From JBDSTZ01 sp039927975 (lineage in GTDB: Bacteria > Pseudomonadota > Gammaproteobacteria > Burkholderiales > Burkholderiaceae_D), in assembly GCA_039927975.1 (NCBI GenBank), contig JBDSTZ010000243.1, positions 1 to 23,570 of the forward strand: a stretch of DNA of 23,570 nt, in the 5' to 3' direction. A model generated the notes under the pieces. The model saw only the letters and a program-made list of their open reading frames with translations. It searched no databases and had not been told where the DNA came from. Every line of letters starts with the position of its first letter. Position 1 is the first letter of the stretch. Of the stretch, positions 12,758 through 21,074 are shown one piece after another. The position numbers and the translations under genes were made by a program.

Positions 12758-13744
12758 ATGAGCATTATCGAAAAAGCCGCCGGCCGCATCGACCAGAAAC
12801 GCGACCAGGCCGCAGCCGTGCCGGCCGTCACTGAAGCAGCGCAGGCAGCCTCTGCCGCCGCGCCGTCGCCGCAGGCAGTGGCAACACCAGTAGCAGCACC
12901 AGTAGCAGCAGCAGTAGCAGCAGCAGTAACAGCGCCAGTGGCCGCAGCGGCCGCGCCGGTCGCCGCCACCGTGCAAAAACTCGCGCCCGAGCAAACCCCG
13001 CAGCCGGTCAAGCACACCACCAAGAAAGTCGAACTCGACCTGGCGCGCATGCGCGACATGGGCATGGTCACCGCCGCCGGCGGCCGTACCTTGCTGGTGG
13101 AAGACTTCCGCATCATCAAGCGGCCGCTGATCAAGCGCGCCTTCGCCGAGCGCGCGCCGGGCGACAAGCCGGGCAACCTGATCATGATCACCAGCTCGCT
13201 GCCGGGCGAGGGCAAGACCTATTGCGCGATCAACCTGGCGATGAGTATCGCGATGGAACTGGACCACACCGTGCTGCTGATCGACGCCGACGTGGCGCGC
13301 CCTTCGGTGCTGCGCACGCTCGGCCTGCCGGCCCAGCGCGGCCTGATGGACATCCTGCTCGACGACAAGCTCGACCTGGCCGACGTGATGATGCGCACCA
13401 ACGTCGACACCCTCAGCATCCTGCCGGCCGGCACCAGCAACCCGCGCGCCACCGAGCTGTTGGCCAGCTCGACCATGAGTACCCTGGTCTACGAAATCGC
13501 CAACCGCTATCCGGACCGGATCGTGATTTTCGATTCGCCGCCGCTGCTGCTCACCAGTGAAGCGCACGTGCTGGCCACCCACATGGGCCAGATCGTGGTG
13601 GTGGTCGAGTCCGAGACGACGACCCAGCACGCGGTCAAGGAATCGCTGCGCCAGCTCGAAGGCTGCAGCAATGTGAACCTGATCTACAACAAGACGCGCG
13701 AGTTCCCCGGCATCGAAGAAACGTATGACTATCACTATGGCTAA
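12758..13744 (+). CDS. XrtA-associated tyrosine autokinase (BY-kinase)
   Basis: 328 residues; AAGGAGA precedes the ATG. Residues 18-72 are an Ala/Pro/Val-rich linker, encoded partly by four 12-base tandem repeats. The kinase domain follows: Walker A SSLPGEGKT (146-154), Walker A' LLIDADVARP (173-182) and Walker B IVIFDSPP. A short C-terminal tyrosine cluster (Y323, Y325, Y327) is the likely autophosphorylation tail. It matches the cytoplasmic bacterial tyrosine kinases of exosortase loci (TIGR03018) and should be activated by the chain-length protein to control polymerisation and export. Its last 20 bases overlap the next gene's start. Confidence 0.93.
   Translation: MSIIEKAAGRIDQKRDQAAAVPAVTEAAQAASAAAPSPQAVATPVAAPVAAAVAAAVTAPVAAAAAPVAATVQKLAPEQTPQPVKHTTKKVELDLARMRDMGMVTAAGGRTLLVEDFRIIKRPLIKRAFAERAPGDKPGNLIMITSSLPGEGKTYCAINLAMSIAMELDHTVLLIDADVARPSVLRTLGLPAQRGLMDILLDDKLDLADVMMRTNVDTLSILPAGTSNPRATELLASSTMSTLVYEIANRYPDRIVIFDSPPLLLTSEAHVLATHMGQIVVVVESETTTQHAVKESLRQLEGCSNVNLIYNKTREFPGIEETYDYHYG
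12886..12933 (+). repeat. Four 12-base tandem repeats inside the tyrosine kinase gene
   Basis: Units ACCAGTAGCAGC, ACCAGTAGCAGC, AGCAGTAGCAGC and AGCAGTAACAGC follow one another without gaps. They are in frame and encode PVAA/AVAA-like units of the kinase linker, so unit gain or loss would change linker length without a frameshift. Confidence 0.8.
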
Positions 13745-15305
13745 ACCGGGGCGCCTCAAAGCGCATTACATGGCAAGCTTGCCCTGGACCGCCCCGCTGG
13801 CGGTGGCGGCGCTGCTGGCGTCCGCGCCGGCCGCCGCGTCATGGAAATTCACGCCGGCGGTGAGCCTGTCGGAAACCTACACCGACAATGTCAACCTGGC
13901 GACGCCGGAGCTGGCCCAGGGCCAGTTCGTCAGCGACCTGGCGCCGTCGATCGCGATCGCCAACGACAGCCCGCGCTTCAAGCTGGCGGCCAGCTATCGC
14001 CTGCACGCCTATCTGTATTCAGACAAGCAAGTGGCCAACACGAACGAGCGCAACCGCGAGTTCGACGCCAGCCTCAAGTCCAAGCTGATCCAGGATTTCC
14101 TCTACCTCGACGCCAACGCCACGCGGGCCCAGCAGAACGTCTCGGCGTTCGGCCCCCAGGGGGGCGGCAACAACTATTCCTCGGCCAACAAGGCCGAAGT
14201 GTCGACCTACCGCATCGCGCCCTACGTAATGCACCGGTTCGGCTCGAGCGCCGACCTGCAAGTGCGCTACACGCGCGACTCGGTCGACGGCGGCACTTCC
14301 GGGCTCGGCAACAGCAAGTCGGAAACCGCCTCGTTCAGCCTGGCCACCGGGCCGACCTTTCGCACGCTCGGCTGGACGCTCGACTACAACCGCCAGCAGC
14401 TGCACGACAGCATCACCGAGGAATCCTCGTCGGAAGTGGCGACGGCCGGACTGCGCTACCGCGTGGCCTCGGAGCTGAGCCTGACGGCCAACGGCGGCTA
14501 CGACAAATACGAATACCAGGCGCCGGGCGGCGAATCGCGCGGCAAGAATTACGCCGTCGGCTTCATCTGGACGCCGTCCCTGCGCACCTCGGTCACGGCC
14601 AGCGCCGGGCGCCGCTATTTCGGCAAGAGCTATCTGCTCGACGCCAGCCACCGCAGCCGCCACACGGTGTGGAGCATCAACTACAACGACGCCGTCACCA
14701 CCACCCGCTCGCAATTCCTGCTGCCATCGACCATCAACACCGCCGCCATGCTCGACGGCCTGTTCACGCCGCAGTATCCGGACGCCGATGCGCGCCGCGC
14801 GGCGGTCGAGGCGTACATGCGCTCCACCGGCCTGCCGGCCAGCCTGGCCGACAGCGTCAATTACTTCAGCAACCGCTACATGCTGCAGCGTCAGTTCCAG
14901 GCCTCGGTCGCGCTCAACGGCGCCCACAGCACCTTGCTGGTGAGCCTGTACAAGAACCGCCGCAGCGCCCTGTCGAACCAGCAGGCCGACAGCGAGCTGC
15001 TCGGCAGCACGCAGCTAGCGATCAACGACAATACCAGCCAGGTCGGCGCCAACGCTTCGTACAATTACACCTTGTCGTCGCGCACCACCGCTAACCTGGG
15101 CGCGTCGATTTCACGCAGCAAATCCTTATCGACCGCGCTGACCGCCGACAACGCCAGTTATCTACGGCTCGGCGTCTCGCACAAATTCGCCCCCAAGCTC
15201 AACGGTTCCATCGACCTGCGCCATGTGCGCGGCTCGACCGGACTGGGCAGCGGCCAAAGCTACCGCGAAAACGCGGTGTCGGCGACCCTTTCAACGCAGC
15301 TCTAG
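13725..15305 (+). CDS. PEP-CTERM system-associated outer-membrane beta-barrel protein (TIGR03016-like)
   Basis: 526 residues. A signal peptide (about 1-38, ending SAPAAA) is followed by an array of alternating amphipathic strands such as KFTPAVSLSETYTDNVNL, LSLTANGGYDKYEYQ and RTSVTASAGRRYFG. The protein ends in a strand (AVSATLSTQL), as expected for an outer-membrane barrel. The SETYTDNVNL opening is characteristic of this exosortase-linked family. It probably forms part of the export or anchoring route for the polysaccharide; the precise role is not established. The start at 13725 overlaps the kinase gene by 20 bases; the in-frame ATG at 13737 is the alternative. The next gene follows after 15 bases. 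Confidence 0.88.
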   Translation: MTITMAKPGRLKAHYMASLPWTAPLAVAALLASAPAAASWKFTPAVSLSETYTDNVNLATPELAQGQFVSDLAPSIAIANDSPRFKLAASYRLHAYLYSDKQVANTNERNREFDASLKSKLIQDFLYLDANATRAQQNVSAFGPQGGGNNYSSANKAEVSTYRIAPYVMHRFGSSADLQVRYTRDSVDGGTSGLGNSKSETASFSLATGPTFRTLGWTLDYNRQQLHDSITEESSSEVATAGLRYRVASELSLTANGGYDKYEYQAPGGESRGKNYAVGFIWTPSLRTSVTASAGRRYFGKSYLLDASHRSRHTVWSINYNDAVTTTRSQFLLPSTINTAAMLDGLFTPQYPDADARRAAVEAYMRSTGLPASLADSVNYFSNRYMLQRQFQASVALNGAHSTLLVSLYKNRRSALSNQQADSELLGSTQLAINDNTSQVGANASYNYTLSSRTTANLGASISRSKSLSTALTADNASYLRLGVSHKFAPKLNGSIDLRHVRGSTGLGSGQSYRENAVSATLSTQL

Positions 15306-15320
15306 CGGAGTCAGCAAGCG

Positions 15321-16355
15321 ATGTATGAAACTTATTACGGGTTGAGCGCCAAGCCGTTCCGATTGCGGCCCGATCCCCATTTCTTCTTCGGCAGCAAGGG
15401 CCACAAGCGGGCCATGGCTTACCTCGAGTACGGCCTGTCGCAGGGCGAGGGCTTCATCGTCATCACCGGCGAAGTCGGGGCCGGCAAGACCACGCTGGTG
15501 CGCAACCTGTTCAACCACCTGCCGTCCGAACAGATCGTCGCCGCCCACATCGTCAACACCCACCTCGACACCGACGACACCCTGCGCACGGTGGTGGCGG
15601 CGTTCGGCCTGCCGTATGAAAACGTCAGCAAGACCGACCTCCTGACCCGCCTGGAAACCTTCCTGCGCGCCTGCGACCAGGAAGGCAAACGGCCGCTGCT
15701 GGTGGTCGACGAAGCGCAAAACCTGACCCCGCGCGTGGTCGAGGAACTGCGCATGCTGTCGAACTTCCAGACCGACGACAAATCGCTGCTGCAAACCTTC
15801 CTGCTGGGCCAGCCCGAGTTCCGCACCACCCTGCACAGCCCCGATATGCAGCAGCTGCGCCAGCGCGTGATCGCCAGCTACCACCTGGGGCCGATGGACG
15901 CGCCCGAATCGAAGGCGTACATCGAGCACCGCTTGAGCACCGTCGGCTGGAAGGGCGATCCGTCGTTTACCGACGGCGCCCACGCGGCCATCTTCGCCCA
16001 CACCGGCGGCATTCCGCGCAAGACCAACACCCTGCTCGACCGCGTGCTGCTGATGGGCTACCTGGAAGAGATGCATGCGTTTACCGAGGACGACGTCAAC
16101 ACCGTCATCAAGGATATCGCCCAGGAATTCCAGCTGCCGCCCGACCAGGCCGAGCTGGCCGCCACGCTGGCGCCGGCGGTCGACGCCATGCACAACCAGT
16201 TCATGGACGAGCGCATGATGCGCCTGGAAAAATCGATCGTCTCGGTGCTGTCGATCCTGAAAAAGATCGTCGCCTCGCCAGGGTCGGCCGCGGCCGCCAC
16301 CTCAGCTGCCACCGCCGCCAGCGTTCCCACCCCTCGCCTGGACAACCACGAATGA
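15321..16355 (+). CDS. XrtA-associated ATPase (ExeA/GspA-like AAA)
   Basis: 344 residues. The N-terminus MYETYYGLSAKPFRLRPDP is the family signature, followed by Walker A GEVGAGKTT (50-58) and Walker B LLVVDEAQ (126-133). The rest of the AAA/ORC-like fold includes the sensor and lid region to about residue 270. The C-terminal tail is Ala/Ser-rich and loosely helical (VLSILKKIVASPGSAAAATSAATA). It matches TIGR03015. It probably powers or assembles an envelope component of the polysaccharide system, by analogy with ExeA, which is an inference. A GGAG lies about a dozen bases ahead of the ATG. Its stop overlaps the start of the deacetylase gene by four bases. Confidence 0.92.
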   Translation: MYETYYGLSAKPFRLRPDPHFFFGSKGHKRAMAYLEYGLSQGEGFIVITGEVGAGKTTLVRNLFNHLPSEQIVAAHIVNTHLDTDDTLRTVVAAFGLPYENVSKTDLLTRLETFLRACDQEGKRPLLVVDEAQNLTPRVVEELRMLSNFQTDDKSLLQTFLLGQPEFRTTLHSPDMQQLRQRVIASYHLGPMDAPESKAYIEHRLSTVGWKGDPSFTDGAHAAIFAHTGGIPRKTNTLLDRVLLMGYLEEMHAFTEDDVNTVIKDIAQEFQLPPDQAELAATLAPAVDAMHNQFMDERMMRLEKSIVSVLSILKKIVASPGSAAAATSAATAASVPTPRLDNHE

Positions 16356-17230
16356 TGATGCTCGCCCCCACCGCGCGCGTGCCGGCCGACGGCCGCATCC
16401 GCAACGCGATGACGATCGACGTCGAGGATTACTTCCAGGTCTCTGCGTTCGCCAACAACATCGCGCGCGACAGCTGGCCGAGCCGCGAATGCCGGGTCGA
16501 AGCCAACGTCGAGCGCATCCTCGCGATGCTCGACGAGCGCGGCGTCAAGGCCACCTTCTTCACCCTCGGCTGGATCGCCGAGCGCTATCCGGCGCTGGTA
16601 CGCCAGATCGTCGCCGGCGGTCACGAGCTGGCCAGCCACGGCTACAGCCACCTGCGCGCGTCCGACCAGGACTTGGCCGAATTCACCGAAGACATCCGCA
16701 GCAGCAAGGCGCTGCTCGAAGACATCGGCGGCGTGCAGGTGCGCGGCTACCGCGCGCCGAGTTTTTCGATCGGCACCAAGAACCTGTGGGCGCTCGACGC
16801 CCTGCTCGACACCGGCTACAAGTACAGCTCGAGCATCTACCCGATCGCCCACGACCACTACGGCATGCCCGACGCGCCGCGTTTCGCCTTCTACCCGCAC
16901 GGGCCGGACGGCTTGCTCGAAGTGCCGATCACCACCATCCGCCTGATGAACCGCAACTTGCCGACCGGCGGCGGCGGTTACTTCCGCCTGCTGCCCTACG
17001 CCATCTCGCGCGCGATGATGAACCGGGTCAACAAGGTCGACCAGCGGCCGGCCATTTTCTATTTCCATCCGTGGGAAATCGACCCGGGCCAGCCGCGCCC
17101 GGACGGCATCAGCCTCAAGTCGCGTTTTCGCCATTACGTCAATCTGGAGCGCATGGAAGGCCGAATCCGGCACCTGACGCACGATTTCGCGTGGGACCGG
17201 ATGGACCGCATTTTCCTGAGCACGCCATGA
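16352..17230 (+). CDS. XrtA system polysaccharide deacetylase
   Basis: 292 residues. The NodB-type carbohydrate esterase motifs are present in order: MTIDVEDYF (20-28, with catalytic and metal Asp residues), HELASHGYSH (91-100, metal-binding H96 and H100), RGYRAPSFS, and FYFHPWEID near the C-terminus. The C-terminal extension (HLERMEGR-type, DUF3473-like) is typical of TIGR03006. It removes acetyl groups from the exopolysaccharide. No signal peptide is visible, so it may act before export or be exported by another route. Three consecutive ATG codons (16352, 16355, 16358) make the exact start ambiguous. It overlaps its neighbours by four bases on both sides. Confidence 0.93.
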   Translation: MMMLAPTARVPADGRIRNAMTIDVEDYFQVSAFANNIARDSWPSRECRVEANVERILAMLDERGVKATFFTLGWIAERYPALVRQIVAGGHELASHGYSHLRASDQDLAEFTEDIRSSKALLEDIGGVQVRGYRAPSFSIGTKNLWALDALLDTGYKYSSSIYPIAHDHYGMPDAPRFAFYPHGPDGLLEVPITTIRLMNRNLPTGGGGYFRLLPYAISRAMMNRVNKVDQRPAIFYFHPWEIDPGQPRPDGISLKSRFRHYVNLERMEGRIRHLTHDFAWDRMDRIFLSTP

Positions 17231-18312
17231 ATTCAGTGTTAGCAGCAGCAAACGCGCCGGCGGCCGCCGCCAGCGCTCCAGTGACCATCAAACTGATGGG
17301 CGCGGCCGACCGTGCCCGCTGGGACGCCTTCGTCAACGCCCATCCGGACGCCACCTTTTTCCACCGCGCCGGCTGGCAGCAAGTGATCGAAGAGTCGTTC
17401 GGCAACAAGACCTGGTTCTACTACGCCGAACAGGGCGGCCAGATCGTCGGCGTGCTGCCGCTCTCGCAAGTGAAGAGCCGGCTGTTCGGCAACGCGCTCG
17501 GCGCCATGCCGTTCTGCGTGTACGGCGGCGTGCTGTCGTCGGTGCCGGCCGCGCGTGAGGCGCTCGACGCCGCCGCCGACGCCCTGGCGCGCGAACTGAA
17601 GGTCGGCCATCTGGAATACCGCAACATGGTCGCCGCCCACCCGGACGATCCGAGCTGGCAGCAGAAGGAAATGTACGTCACCTTCCGCAAGGCGATTACC
17701 GCCGACGACGAAGAGAACATGAACGCCATCCCGCGCAAGCAGCGCGCGATGGTGCGCAAGGGCATCAAGCTCGGCCTGACGGGCGAAGTCGACGACAATG
17801 TCGACCGCATGTTCATCGCCTACGCCAACAGCGTGCACCGGCTCGGCACCCCCGTGTTCCCGAAAAAATACTTCGCCAACCTGAAAAAGGTGTTCGGCGA
17901 GGAATGCGAAGTGCGCACCATCGTGCTGGGCGAGGAAATCGTCGCCGCCGTGCTCAGTTTCTACTGGCGCGACGAGGTGGTGCCCTACTACGGTGGCGGC
18001 ATGCCGCGCGCGCGCGAACTGGCCGGCAACGACTTCATGTACTGGAACCTGATGCAGGCGGCCGCCGCGCGCGGCGCGCGCCTGTTCGACTTCGGCCGCA
18101 GCAAGCTGGGCACCGGCGCCTACGACTTCAAGAAGAACTGGGGCTTCACCGCCCAGCATCTGCCTTACGAGTACAAGCTGTACGCCTCGGACACGCTGCC
18201 GGACAACAATCCGCTCAATCCGAAGTACCAGCTGTTCATCAAGATGTGGAAGAAGCTGCCGCTGCCGCTGGCCAACGCGATCGGCCCGCATATCGTCAAG
18301 AACCTGGGCTGA
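17227..18312 (+). CDS. FemAB-related protein, PEP-CTERM system-associated
   Basis: 361 residues. Two GNAT-like halves in the FemAB arrangement: the first around DRARWDAFVNAHPDATFFHRAGWQQVIEESFG (about 25-56), the second around VVPYYGGGMPRARELAGNDFMYWNLMQAAAARGARLFDFGRSK. The latter is characteristic of TIGR03019. FemAB proteins transfer amino acids from aminoacyl-tRNA to cell-wall precursors; here the likely acceptor is the exopolysaccharide or its lipid-linked unit (inference). The N-terminal 20 residues are Ala-rich and variable. The ATG overlaps the deacetylase stop (ATGA). Confidence 0.92.
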   Translation: MNSVLAAANAPAAAASAPVTIKLMGAADRARWDAFVNAHPDATFFHRAGWQQVIEESFGNKTWFYYAEQGGQIVGVLPLSQVKSRLFGNALGAMPFCVYGGVLSSVPAAREALDAAADALARELKVGHLEYRNMVAAHPDDPSWQQKEMYVTFRKAITADDEENMNAIPRKQRAMVRKGIKLGLTGEVDDNVDRMFIAYANSVHRLGTPVFPKKYFANLKKVFGEECEVRTIVLGEEIVAAVLSFYWRDEVVPYYGGGMPRARELAGNDFMYWNLMQAAAARGARLFDFGRSKLGTGAYDFKKNWGFTAQHLPYEYKLYASDTLPDNNPLNPKYQLFIKMWKKLPLPLANAIGPHIVKNLG

Positions 18313-18316
18313 GCGC

Positions 18317-19531
18317 GTGGAGAATCTGCTGCTGCTGGTGCATCGCATCCCGTATCCGCCCAACAAGGGCGACAAGATCCGTTCCTACCACCTGCTCAAG
18401 CACCTGGCGCAGCGCTACCGCGTGTTCCTCGGCACCTTCGTCGACGATCCCGACGACTGGCAGCACCTGCCGCGCGTGCAGGCGCTGTGCGCCGGCAGCC
18501 ATTTCGCCAAGCTCAACCCGAAGCTGGCGCGCGTGCGCAGCCTCGGCGCGCTGCTGGCCAACCGTTCGCTCTCGCTCGACTACTACCGCGACGCCGGCCT
18601 CAAGCAGTGGGTGGCGCAGACTATGGCGCGCGAAACAATCGGCCGCGTGCTGGTGTTCTCCTCGGCCATGGCGCAATACGCCGAGCCCTACCCCGAGGCG
18701 CGCCGGGTGGTCGACTTCTGCGACGTCGATTCGGACAAGTGGCGCCAGTACGCCGACCAGAAATCCTGGCCGATGAGCATGCTGTACGGCCACGAGGCGC
18801 GCCAGCTGCTCGCCTACGAGCGCAAGGTCGCGCGCGAGACCGATGCTTCGCTGTTCGTCTCCGGCCCCGAGGCGGACTTGTTCCGCTCGCTGGCGCCGGA
18901 ATCGGACGCGCGCATCGGCTTCTTCAACAACGGCGTCGACACCGACTATTTCACGCCCGAGGCCCGCTACGACAATCCCTACCCGGCCGGCGCCCGCGTG
19001 CTGGCGTTTGCCGGCGCCATGGATTACTGGCCCAACGTCGACGCCGTGCAATGGTTCGCCAATGAGATTTTCCCGGCGCTGCGGGCGCGCCATCCGGACG
19101 CGCTGTTCTACATCGTCGGCGCGCGCCCGGCCCCGGCGGTGCAGCAACTGGCCAGCCTGCCCGGCGTGCACGTGACCGGCACCGTGCCGGACGTGCGCCC
19201 GTTCGTCGCTCACGCGGCGTGCTCGGTGGCGCCGCTGCGCATCGCGCGCGGCATCCAGAACAAGGTGCTCGAAGCGATGTCGATGGCCAAGATGGTGATC
19301 GTCTCGCCGCAGGCGCTCGAAGGCATCGCCGCCGAACCCGGGCGCGAACTGCTGCTGGCCGACGGCGCCGCCGCCTTCGCCGACGCCTGCCGCCAGGCGC
19401 TTGAAACGCCCGACCCGGCGCTCGGCGCCGCCGCCCGCCGCCGCGTGGTGGCGCGCTATGGCTGGAGCGCCAACCTCGCCGACGTCGACCGCCTGCTCGA
19501 CACCCCGCGCACCATCGCCAGGACCGCATGA
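18317..19531 (+). CDS. XrtA/PEP-CTERM system glycosyltransferase, TIGR03087-like (GT4)
   Basis: 404 residues from a GTG start, four bases after the FemAB stop, with no clear ribosome site, suggesting coupling. The N-terminus (LLLLVHRIPYPPNKGDKIRSYHLLKHLA) is the GT4/GT-B acceptor-domain start and is diagnostic of this family. The C-terminal nucleotide-sugar domain carries FAGAMDYWPNVDAVQWFANEI and APLRIARGIQNKVLEAMSMAK. The position of the first Glu in the usual EX7E motif is Arg here; the second Glu is kept. It is presumed to add a sugar to the lipid-linked exopolysaccharide unit in the cytoplasm. It overlaps xrtA by four bases. Confidence 0.92.
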   Translation: MENLLLLVHRIPYPPNKGDKIRSYHLLKHLAQRYRVFLGTFVDDPDDWQHLPRVQALCAGSHFAKLNPKLARVRSLGALLANRSLSLDYYRDAGLKQWVAQTMARETIGRVLVFSSAMAQYAEPYPEARRVVDFCDVDSDKWRQYADQKSWPMSMLYGHEARQLLAYERKVARETDASLFVSGPEADLFRSLAPESDARIGFFNNGVDTDYFTPEARYDNPYPAGARVLAFAGAMDYWPNVDAVQWFANEIFPALRARHPDALFYIVGARPAPAVQQLASLPGVHVTGTVPDVRPFVAHAACSVAPLRIARGIQNKVLEAMSMAKMVIVSPQALEGIAAEPGRELLLADGAAAFADACRQALETPDPALGAAARRRVVARYGWSANLADVDRLLDTPRTIARTA

Positions 19532-21063
19532 ACACGACCATCACCTCATCGCGCGACGGCGCCCCGCGCGCCCTGCTGCTGGCGCTCGCGCTGCTGCTGC
19601 CGCTGGCGATCTACTTCTCGACCGCGCAATCGATCGTGGCGATCTGGAACCGCTCCGAAACCTTCGCCCACGGCTACATCATCCTGCCGATCAGCCTGTG
19701 GCTGATCTGGAAGCAGCGCGCCTCGCTGGCGCGCACCGCCGTCAAGCCGTTCTGGCCGGCCTACATCCTGCTGCTCGGCTGCGGCTTCGGCTGGGTGCTG
19801 GCCAAGCTGGGCGACGTGCAGATCGTCATGCAGTACATGCTCGCCTGCATGCTGCCGCTGTCGGTGCTGGCCATCGCCGGCTTCGCCATCACCCGCCAGA
19901 TCCTGTTCGCCCTGCTGTTCATCCTGTTTGCCGTGCCCTTCGGCGAAGTGTTCATTCCGCCGCTGATCGGCGTGACCGCCAACTTCACGGTCGACGCCCT
20001 GCGCCTGACCGGCATCCCGGTGCTACGCGAAGGCAACAGCTTCACGATCCCCTCGGGCAGCTGGTCGGTGGTGGAAGCGTGCAGCGGCGTGCGCTACCTG
20101 ATTTCCTCGTTCACCCTCGGCTGCCTGTACGCCTACCTGACCTACCGCTCGCGCTGGCGCCAGGCGCTGTTCGTACTGATGTCGATCCTGGTGCCGATCC
20201 TCGCCAACGGCGCGCGCGCCTACATGATCGTGATGATGGGCCACCTGTCGGGCATGACCATGGCGGTCGGGGTCGACCACCTGATCTACGGCTGGGTGTT
20301 CTTCGGCATCGTGATGTTCCTGCTGTTCTGGATCGGCAGCTTCTGGCGCGAAGACCAGAAGGACGGCGGCGCCGCCGACGTCGCTTTTGCACAACGCCTG
20401 CGCAACCAGCCGCCGTCGAGCCGGGCCGCCACCCTGGCCGGCGCCGCGCTGGCGCTCGCGCTGGTGATCGGCGTCTGGCCGCTGTATGCCTGGTCGCTGC
20501 AGCGCGCCGAGCACAATCCGGTGGCCGCCAGGCTGGCGCCGCTCGCCACCGACTGGAGCGGCGCGCCCGCCTTCACCGACTGGCAGCCCGGCTTCGACCC
20601 GGCGCCAACCCAGTCGCGCCAGTTCTACGCCAAGGATGGCCGCCAGGTCGGCGCCAGCGTGCTGTACTACCGCAACCAGCAACTCGGCCAGCGCCTGATC
20701 AGCTCGACCAACCAGATGGTGCAGGCCAAGAGCGACTGGCGCGACATCGACAGCGCCTTGCGCACCGAGCAGATCGGCGGCCACGCCTTCACCGTGCGCG
20801 AAGACAGCCTGAAGGGCCCGAGCGGGCGCCTGCTGGTGTGGCGCTGGTACTGGATCGACCAGCAGACCACCACCAGCGACTATGTCGGCAAGGCCCTGCA
20901 AGTGCGCCAGAAGATGCTGCACGGTAGCGACGACGGCGCCGCGGTGATGCTGTACGCGGCCTACGACGAGCATCCCGAGTCGGCCCGCGCCGCGCTGCGC
21001 GCCTTCCTCACGGCCAACCAGGCGGCGCTCGATGCCGGGCTGGCGGCCAACATCAAGCGTTAA
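19528..21063 (+). CDS. xrtA: Exosortase A fused to an EpsI domain
   Basis: 511 residues. Residues 1-275 are a multi-pass membrane protein with the exosortase catalytic residues C185 (VVEACSGVRYL), R230 (LANGARAYM) and H251 (GVDHLIYGW). This transpeptidase cuts the PEP-CTERM sorting signal of exported proteins at the inner membrane. Another membrane segment near 300-318 leads to a C-terminal EpsI-type domain (about 320-511; DWSGAPAFTDWQPGF, VLYYRNQ, VWRWYWIDQ). EpsI occurs as a separate gene in some systems and fused in others such as XrtA. The family is TIGR03109 plus TIGR02914. No PEP-CTERM substrate is found in this window, so the substrates are encoded elsewhere. Confidence 0.95.
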   Translation: MNTTITSSRDGAPRALLLALALLLPLAIYFSTAQSIVAIWNRSETFAHGYIILPISLWLIWKQRASLARTAVKPFWPAYILLLGCGFGWVLAKLGDVQIVMQYMLACMLPLSVLAIAGFAITRQILFALLFILFAVPFGEVFIPPLIGVTANFTVDALRLTGIPVLREGNSFTIPSGSWSVVEACSGVRYLISSFTLGCLYAYLTYRSRWRQALFVLMSILVPILANGARAYMIVMMGHLSGMTMAVGVDHLIYGWVFFGIVMFLLFWIGSFWREDQKDGGAADVAFAQRLRNQPPSSRAATLAGAALALALVIGVWPLYAWSLQRAEHNPVAARLAPLATDWSGAPAFTDWQPGFDPAPTQSRQFYAKDGRQVGASVLYYRNQQLGQRLISSTNQMVQAKSDWRDIDSALRTEQIGGHAFTVREDSLKGPSGRLLVWRWYWIDQQTTTSDYVGKALQVRQKMLHGSDDGAAVMLYAAYDEHPESARAALRAFLTANQAALDAGLAANIKR

Positions 21064-21074
21064 GGGGCCGCGTC

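Noticed and set aside
11168..13759. 863-codon minus-strand open frame opposite the chain-length and kinase genes
   Set aside because: Antisense to two clearly recognisable genes, with low-complexity Cys/Tyr runs derived from the tandem repeats.
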